Below, one piece after another: positions 56,870-64,000 of a DNA stretch of 64,000 nt. The notes beneath the pieces were generated by a model, which saw nothing but the letters and a program-made list of their open reading frames with translations, searched no databases and was not told the DNA's origin. The stretch's first letter is position 1. The number at the start of each line of letters is the position of its first letter. A program made the position numbers and the translations under genes. This DNA is from Codonopsis lanceolata (lineage: Eukaryota; Streptophyta; Magnoliopsida; Asterales; Campanulaceae), in NCBI GenBank assembly GCA_013146195.2, contig CM028382.1, positions 11,044,767 through 11,108,766 on the forward strand. Direction: 5' to 3'.

Positions 56870-58068
56870 ACTCACACTCGAGGAAGCCGATTGGAGTGGG
56901 TAGAGTGCATAATGGCTTGCATTATCTGGAACCAACGGAGACGGGGAAAGTACTCTTGGAAAAGGCACATCATTCAAAAAACTTATGGCATCGTCGATTG
57001 GGAGATCTTCCGTTAGACAGTGTTTCGTTAGTTCTGAATATATCTGTTATACCGGAGACGACAAGTAAATTTCTTTATGATGTGTGTTATAGGGCAAAAC
57101 AAACTAGATTTCCATTTCAACTCATATTAATAAATCTTCCAACATCTTTAATTTAGTAAGTGTGATATTTGGGGATCTTATCGCACTCAATCTCATTCGG
57201 GTGCACATTATTTTATTATCATAGTTGATGATTACAGTAGAACTATAAGTGTCTTCCGTATGAAAAATAAGTCGAAGACACGTCACTATATGTTATTGTT
57301 TTTCAATTGGATGGAAAGTCAATTCAATACTAAGATCAAGATTTTCTAGACTGATAATAGATTGGAATTTAATTACTTGCACTTGTTAAGTTAGTATTTT
57401 GAACATGGGATGGATAGGCATACAAGTTGCACTGACACGCCGCAATAGAATGGTGTGGATGAGCGAAAACATAGACATTTACTCGAGGTAGCTAGAGTCC
57501 TACGCTTCCAAGAAAATCTCCCAATTAGTTTTTGGGACGAGTGTGTTTTGACTGCAGCCTACTTGATTAATCATATGCCTTTATTGGTGATCAAGAATAA
57601 AACACCATATGAGATATTATTTGGGAAACTGCCTACATATGATCATCTGCGTACTTTTGGTTGCTTGTGTTATGGTCAAATTAATGCCAAACCACGAGAT
57701 AAATTTTCCTCTAGAAGTAAGCCAGGTATATTTGTGAGATACTTGAATGGACTGAAGGGATACATGATTTATGACTTGCAGAAGAAACTGATATAAACCT
57801 TACGAGATTATGTGCAATTGTTTTAGGATAGTTTTCCTTTAGCTGCTCATATTGTTTCTGATCATCAACATCAAACCCAAGTGATCCCTCTTATGTTTGA
57901 TGAAGAGAATCATGTTAATATTGATAACCCAAATGTCGACCATGGTAACACACATTCTGAAACTTCCCCCCATAGCATGCCTACTTTGCCCAAACAAGTT
58001 GTACCACAAGTTAACCATCATATTCCTCGATCTACAGGTGACATGCAAGTTTCAAAAAGGTTGTTAGG
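56870..58068 (+). pseudogene. Duplicate copia integrase region, broken
   Basis: 56896-57156 encodes the pre-integrase zinc region (LWHRRLGDLPLDSVSL, YDVCYRAKQTRFPF). A one-base deletion near 57156 shifts frame before the integrase core (HSGAHYFIIIVDDYSR in another frame). 57455-57796 carries DERKHRHLLEVARVLRF, FWDECVLTAAYLINH and RTFGCLCYGQ. Extra stops here relative to 43880-44881 include the TAG in 'ttttctagactgat' at about 57345. Confidence 0.85.
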
Positions 58069-59308
58069 TGTTGTTTCTCATTTGTATTTTGATTTACATC
58101 CGTTCATACATTACATTAGTTTTATACATTAGTGGTTAATTGGGCTGCGTATCAATTAGCGTGGCAACTGTGTATAGAACTTTCCATAGAATAGTTTGTT
58201 TATAGGCTTCACAGGTTCAGTGGAAGACTTCAGCAAAGCTTCATCGGAAGACATCAGTCAGCATCTAGCGGCAGACCTTGTCTGCACGTATTCAAGCATG
58301 ACGTGTCCAGTCACCAAGTCTTAGTGGATTAATTAAATTCAGACTTTATCAGTTCGAATTTGAATTAGAACATTCCCTGACTTCTTAGACATGCCTGATC
58401 AGCTTTTCGAAAAATAGGAAGACTTTTCGCCTTCCGAACGGAGCGAGATGAAATGCAGCATGTCTCTTTGCCTGTACTCAACTATCACGTAACCGCAACT
58501 CGACTTTCTTACCCCGCTTTGCAATAACTCTGCACCATTCCCTGCTCAGAATCAGTGAAGACAAAATCCACAAGACAAGTCCATGCATTTAATGCATTCA
58601 ACCTAATCGAGCTGTTACACTTCGTCTTCTCCAACGGATCTCAAGAATGCTCCAGCTATAAATACTGCCATTAAAGACTGAAGAAAACAATGCTCTGAAA
58701 TTCTCCAACAATTCTAAGTCTTTATACTTAGTGCATTCAAGAGATCATAAATTGGTCAAGAAGTCCTCGACAACAATCAAGAAGATCTGCATCAACACTT
58801 ATCTTAAGCTTCTTATTGTTTTTCCCTTTAACTATTCTTCTGCACAATTGAATATCTTGTTTATCCAGATATTGAATTCCCAAACCCCCAAACACAAGTG
58901 AAATATTTTGTACACGATCCATTGGATATATTCTTTGTAATAGAACTAGTGAAAAATATAGTGCACATTTTAAATCCAAGGTTGACTGCCTTGGTGGTGG
59001 ACGTAGCACTCTTTATAGTGTGAACCATCTCAAATACTTGTGTTCCTTCTTTACAGTTGATTACTACTTTGAACGGTTTCATATTTCTTTTACTTATCTC
59101 TTCAACAACAAACTTGAGTATTCAGTCAAGTCTACCGGTAGTCCTTAATCGACAGACTTGAACTGTCTTCCTTACAAGACTTTTGCTACTTCAATCTCCT
59201 TAATAGATTGCAAATGCTTGTTTTAGGAACTTATACGAAAAGTTTTTGAGTGTCTAATAAGCTATTCACCCCCCTTCTAGCTTATTATTGTGCCCTTTGG
59301 GACTAACA
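58069..59308. mobile_element. Solo LTR (1,240 bp) inside the duplicate
   Basis: TGTTGTTTCTCATTTG to GGGACTAACA, with TTAGG on both sides (58064-58068, 59309-59313). It occupies the exact position of the solo LTR at 45126-46373. This copy has the proper TG terminus. Confidence 0.9.
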
Positions 59309-59389
59309 TTAGGCTTCAGTTATACTCTCCCCCCATCTTTACAACCATCCTCTACATAATTTGTGCACGTTTCCACTACTTCGGCAAAC

Positions 59390-60201
59390 TTGACGATTAC
59401 GTCCTTTGTCTCATACTATTTCGTACTTAAAATTCTTTAACACTCATAATGCTTTCTTGGCCGCCATCTCTTCTGTTGATGAGCCCAAGTTCTTTTCTTA
59501 AGCTGTTAAGCATGCTCATTGGCGAGAATCAATAACTAAGAAAATCTCAGTTCTGGAATCTAATAATACTTGGACTCTCACAAACTTACCACCTAGAAAG
59601 CGGGCCATTGATTCAAAATGAGTGTACAAAGTGAAGTTTCATGGTATTATTGAGCACTACAAAGCCCATCTTGTTGCCAAAGGTTATACTCAGGTGGAGG
59701 ATATTGATTTTAATGAGACATTTACTCCGGTTGCAAAGCTTGTTACTGTTCATTATTTACTTGCCGTAGCAGTCGTTCGACATTGAGAAATATACCAACA
59801 GGATGTTAACAATACTTTCTTTCATGGGGATCTCTCCGAAAGAGTTTACATGAAGATTTCATAAGGTTTTTCAAGAAATGGGGAGCAACGAGTTTGTCGA
59901 CTTTAAAAATCATTATATGGGCTCAAGCAAGCTTCTCGGAATTGGTATAAAAAAATCACCCAGTTCCTCTTAGATGTGAGTTTTGTACATCCTGAATCGG
60001 ATCATTCCTTTTTCACATATTCGAGCAACAATTCATTCGTTGCAGGTCTTATTTATGTTGATGATGTTATAATTACTGGGAGTGATTCCATTAAGATATC
60101 TTGGTTGAAGCAATATTTAGATGAAAAATTCTGCATTAAAAACCTTGGGAAGTTGAAATATTTTTTGGGCATCGAGGTTGCTCGATCATCCAAAGGGATC
60201 G
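59390..60201 (+). pseudogene. Duplicate copia RT, broken and truncated
   Basis: Carries KISVLESNNTWTLTNLPPRK in a broken frame, the TGA 59784-59786 before YQQDVNNTFFHGDLSERVYM, and LIYVDDVIITGSDSIKISWL in 59976-60206 with the catalytic YVDD. The frame stops being copia at 60202. Confidence 0.87.
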
Positions 60202-63200
60202 TGTGACGACCCGACCCGGATCCCAAGACGATATCCCAAGGTCGTGCCATCAGGACAAACTAAGAGACAAACAAGCACCTGCTAAGCATAATGGTGCGAG
60301 TCAAAAGACGAGCCAACAAGCCCAAAACAGGAAGGTAAAGCCATAACGGCAATACAGAAAATCAAAACCTAAAACCCGAAGCAAAACCATAATGGGACCC
60401 GAGCTATCAAGCTCCCGAATGAAAGCAACCAAAGAGATAGTAAATCTCTCGGCCCAAAATTCGACGTGACGCAACATTAGACACGCACAACAAACCATCG
60501 GCAACCAAGGCCGGCAAATGCATGTAATCCCAACCTGATAAACAACACTCAACGGCTATAACATGCCGGAGGAACAATTCACTATAACCACATAATCAAT
60601 GCTAAACCAACAACCCAACCTCACGACTAAAACTATCGGAGGTAGAAACAACAATATACCACAACTAGAATAAACGAGCCACACATGCTCGAAACGACAA
60701 AGGAAATAAATACTAGGGGTACAAATGCCCGGCAATACAACCGGCTCCCAAATACACAACCATAATAAAACACTACAATCTACCCAAGTAAAGTCTACAT
60801 AACTTTACATTCGAGCCTCACAATAAATACAACATAATAATTAACTCCAAGCTTTTGACTTGGAAGACCACCTGCTAAGAGTCGATATCCAGGCATTACT
60901 AACGGGATCACCGCACACACTAGGGAAAACAATCACACGGAGTGAGTCATAATGACCCAAGAAGTTTCTAAATGCAACATGTGGCATATTATGACATGGC
61001 ATGGCATAAATGCACAATCACATAAAATCATGGTATCATACTAGTATACCACCATAAAACATGTACTTAATTTTTAAAGCACATAAACTCACATAAATCA
61101 AGTAGCATATTATTTTCCATATACATGCTCATAAATAATCATGTGTAACAGTAAACGTAAATCGAACCGTTACAATCAAATCCGGGTTCAAAACCCAACC
61201 AACTTACCATGAGATCAAATCTCAAACCAAGATCCGGGCTCAATTCCCAAATCGATCATACCCTGGGGTTCCGTCCCCAATAATCACAACTCATCAGATT
61301 TCCTTTAATGAGTACTGTTACATTCATCCAGCTCGGATGAGAAATGAGAGCTCGATGTCTAGCTAGATGGCATAACACGAGATCACATCCCACTATTGGC
61401 CAAATAGTGAGGAGAAAGGGAACCAATGCAACGATTCATAGCGATTGTTTCAAAGACTAGGAATCGCCCCATTGCCGACACAACAACCAAACCCGCCACT
61501 GGACTTTAAACCAAACCATCAAGTAAATATTTACTTGCATAAACCAATGAGACCAAGTTCATAATTATCGGACTCATTAAACCATGTAGGACATAATGCT
61601 CTACAACAATCTCATAATCCATGCACATAATTGCACATAAACAAATAGGGCATAATGCTCCACAAAATCCCATAATCCATGCACATATTTGCATATAACC
61701 ACGTAGGACATAATGCTCTACGAAATCTCATAAACCATGCATATAATCGCATAAAATCAAGTAGGACATAATGCTCTACCAAACATCATGAACAATGCAT
61801 ATATTTGCATATAACCATTATGTTCAACTAACATACAAGTTTAGTTCAAGAATTGAGGTATTCATTATTCCTCAAGTCATTAACCCCTTCAAGCATAGCT
61901 TACAAGCTTAACAAAATGTAAGGTGAGGTCTTCCATAATCCTCAACTCAAACCAAACCAAGACCACTCCGCTAGTCTCAAAATATCCACCAATCAAGACT
62001 TATTATTCTAGTCTTTATTTTAAGTATACCGGACTCAATCATAGTCCTAATCGTCATACATGATCGATAATACCAACACCATACTTAAAACATTATGGCT
62101 ACTCCAGTAGTCACTTCCGCAGTGTTTTCATATGTACGCAACAAAAATCCTTGAGAAGAAGATTCTCTCTAGTCTTCTCTTAAATAATCTCATGACCTTA
62201 TGTGGGTCTCTATGGTCCCATGCTCTAACAAGCATGCTTAAAATGTATTCTAGTCAGTCTCCAAAACATAAGTGTCGCCATAGGACACAACCAAAAACCC
62301 GGTGTGCCCAAGCACAACCCAAGCAAACCCAAACATTGTAGGATTCCAACCCAAGGCTCTTTATCATTTTATTGGCCTTATTACGACTCCGTTGAGTCTT
62401 ACTAACACATTTCATTCTTTATGTGTTCTATAATTTCACACCGTAAGAATTTCTTAAGGTTTATAACCAAATCTCAATAGTCATTCGGGCTTAATTCCCA
62501 AGACTAAAAATCCACAAAACACATCTCAATCACTAATCATTAAAGTTTGGAAGTTATGTTCTTCCCTCCATTAACCAAATGAAATCCAATCATCGTAGGA
62601 TTTCAATCCAAGTTTGCTTAACATATTATCAAGTCTATAATGACTCCGTTGAGTCTAATCTACCCTTTCTAAAATTTTAGGGCATAGAAGCTATGGTTCT
62701 CAATTCTCCCTATATTCATAACTACCAACAATAGCCATCATCCCGGGTTCGTTTAACTCTCATAAACCCGACAAAACCTTCACTAATATAACATAGAATA
62801 AATTCATCGTTTTGAGCACAATTTCATTTAGCTCATCTTACCAATCATAATTCCGAATTCATGATTAAATCATACAACCTAGTTTAATATACTCTATTAA
62901 GCATATAAAACATAGTAATCAAGCTCACTTCATTAATTTAGCAAGCTAAACCAAATTTGGGCAAAACACCCTCCAAGTATCTCAACCAAACCAATATCAA
63001 AACTCATGGATAATCAACATACCCAAGTTCAATAGACTAATTAGAACATGAATTTCACATATTTCATGGTCTCACATAGGTCAATCCCATTCTAACATCA
63101 ATTTGAAAACCTAGGGTTCATGCTTCTCTACAAACCCTAACAATGGCTTCCATTGACCTCACATAGCACAAATGGTTGTTTTCCCTAGGTCAATGGAGCC

Positions 63201-64000
63201 CAAAAGCAAGAGAAATAGGGTAGAAACTTACCTCAACACAGCCCCAAGAAGCTGCCATTCCCGAAATTCCAAGAGGGAGGTTGTTCTTCTCAACCTTCAC
63301 TTCAAATCCATGGTGTAGATTAGAGAAGGAAGAACCCTAGCCATGGCCTCCCAAGATAGAACCCTTCAAGCCCTAGAAATCACCCTCTCTCAGCCCCTAC
63401 ACGTTTTTGTGGTCTGTTGCAGAAGATGAGAGGAAGAAGAAGTCGCTCTGGCCGAACAAATGAGATGGAGTATGCGGCTGATTCTCTTTTATATGGGGGA
63501 TTAATTCCCCTTAATCACCCACTAATCAACCTCTAATCTCACTAATAATGTTTAGGACATGTATTAGGCTAAGTAGGTGGGTTTAAGTTGGGTTTAGAAT
63601 GGGTTTAAGAGGGTACAAGTCGGACATTGCGCAGAAAATTGCAAAATCCCGTAACCAGGATTCAGGACCCATTGCGGTCGCATCCTCCATGAGTGATGCG
63701 AGCGCATCCTCCCAGGCTACACCAATTCCACCTTTGTTCAATCCTTGCTCGGTTTCGATCGTTCCCGCATGCATTCTCGAGCCTTAAAGCTTCGAAATGG
63801 CTCATAATTGAACCCTTAAAGTCCTTAAACATTAAACTAATCAATCCAAGTCTCAAACCAATTTTAAAGTAGGTCTAGACTCCCATAAACAACACCCGAA
63901 GCAACCCGGGGCAAAACCGACGCAAGACGTAACAACTTGCTATCTAAACGTCGAATGAAACCACAAATCGACGGGTAATAACCCATGATTGTAAACACCT
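60202..64000 (-). mobile_element. Long gypsy-type LTR, running off the window
   Basis: Begins TGTGACGACCCGACCCGG, similar to the solo LTRs at 8975 and 37529, inserted in the duplicated copia RT after GATCG (60197-60201). The 3.8 kb inside the window contains no retrotransposon protein and only short frames. On the minus strand 'catataaaagag' at about 63484-63495, followed by a CT-rich stretch, is a TATA-like signal. Words such as 'gcggtcgcatcc' and 'gcgagcgcatcc' near 63670-63710 are shared with the solo LTR at 37529 (about 39800-39835). The far end is not visible, so solo LTR versus full element cannot be decided. Confidence 0.7.
61585..61818. repeat. Tandem repeat, about 58-bp period, in the LTR
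   Basis: Four copies marked by 'gtaggacataatgctctac' (starts 61586, 61645, 61703, 61761), each followed by 'cataaaccatgcatat' variants. Confidence 0.92.

Larger units (their letters stand above)
56870..60201 (+). repeat. Duplicate of the second copia interior (3.33 kb)
   Basis: Aligns end to end with 43926-47272, including the internal solo LTR. Both borders are inside coding sequence, so it did not move as a copia element. Shared disabling changes include TAG at 57392-57394 (44450-44452) and TGA at 59784-59786 (46854-46856). The right end is cut by the LTR at 60202. Confidence 0.92.

Overview
This is AT-rich nuclear DNA from a flowering plant, most likely a eudicot. I infer that from plant Ty1/copia elements primed by initiator-Met tRNA, a Stowaway MITE, a MuDR-type transposase, tRNA-derived SINEs, a type I MADS-box fragment and several Helitrons. 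I find no intact host gene. Almost the whole window is nested, decayed mobile DNA, so most coding entries are pseudogenes with frameshifts or stops.

Layout. 1-2740: minus-strand MuDR-like transposase pseudogene. 3746-5365: minus-strand Helitron carrying GC-richer, gene-like DNA. 5366-13570: first copy ('A') of a segmental duplication, holding a minus-strand LINE, LTR insertions and a small exon-like module. 13570-15095: Ty3/gypsy integrase remnant between direct repeats. 15096-17615: TIR element with a hAT-like element inside. 17738-17849: SINE. 18014-18230: MADS-box fragment. 18434-18637: foldback hairpin. 18965-19967: tandem repeats and a Stowaway MITE. 20054-21473: Helitron. 21577-22100: Helitron Pif1-helicase remnant. 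22298-27059: the youngest element, a nearly complete Ty1/copia with 186-bp LTRs and a perfect 5-bp target duplication.

27985-30700 holds gene remnants, a foldback TIR element and a second SINE. 30876-32539 is a head-to-tail array of four Helitron units of about 415 bp, abutting the 3' end of a helicase-bearing Helitron (32540-32815). 32830-52290 is the second copy ('B') of the duplication. It has been enlarged by a 3.4-kb Helitron (33088-36536), a 3.0-kb solo LTR (37529-40543) and a second copia element (42257-50901) whose 3' LTR is itself split by Helitrons and a TIR element containing a 177-codon ORF. 54147-54900 is a GRF-zinc-finger gene remnant, 55383-56869 a third copia fragment. 56870-60201 is a duplicate of the already dead interior of the second copia, including a solo LTR inside it. 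60202 to the end is another long gypsy-type LTR.

The two copies of the duplication act as internal controls. Copy B gives the empty site of the Helitron at 3746-5365, and copy A gives the empty site of the Helitron at 33088-36536, so both have base-exact ends (A|T target, TC start, CTAG end). The most unusual structure is the tandem Helitron array. All identifications are from reading the sequence; no database search or alignment program was run.
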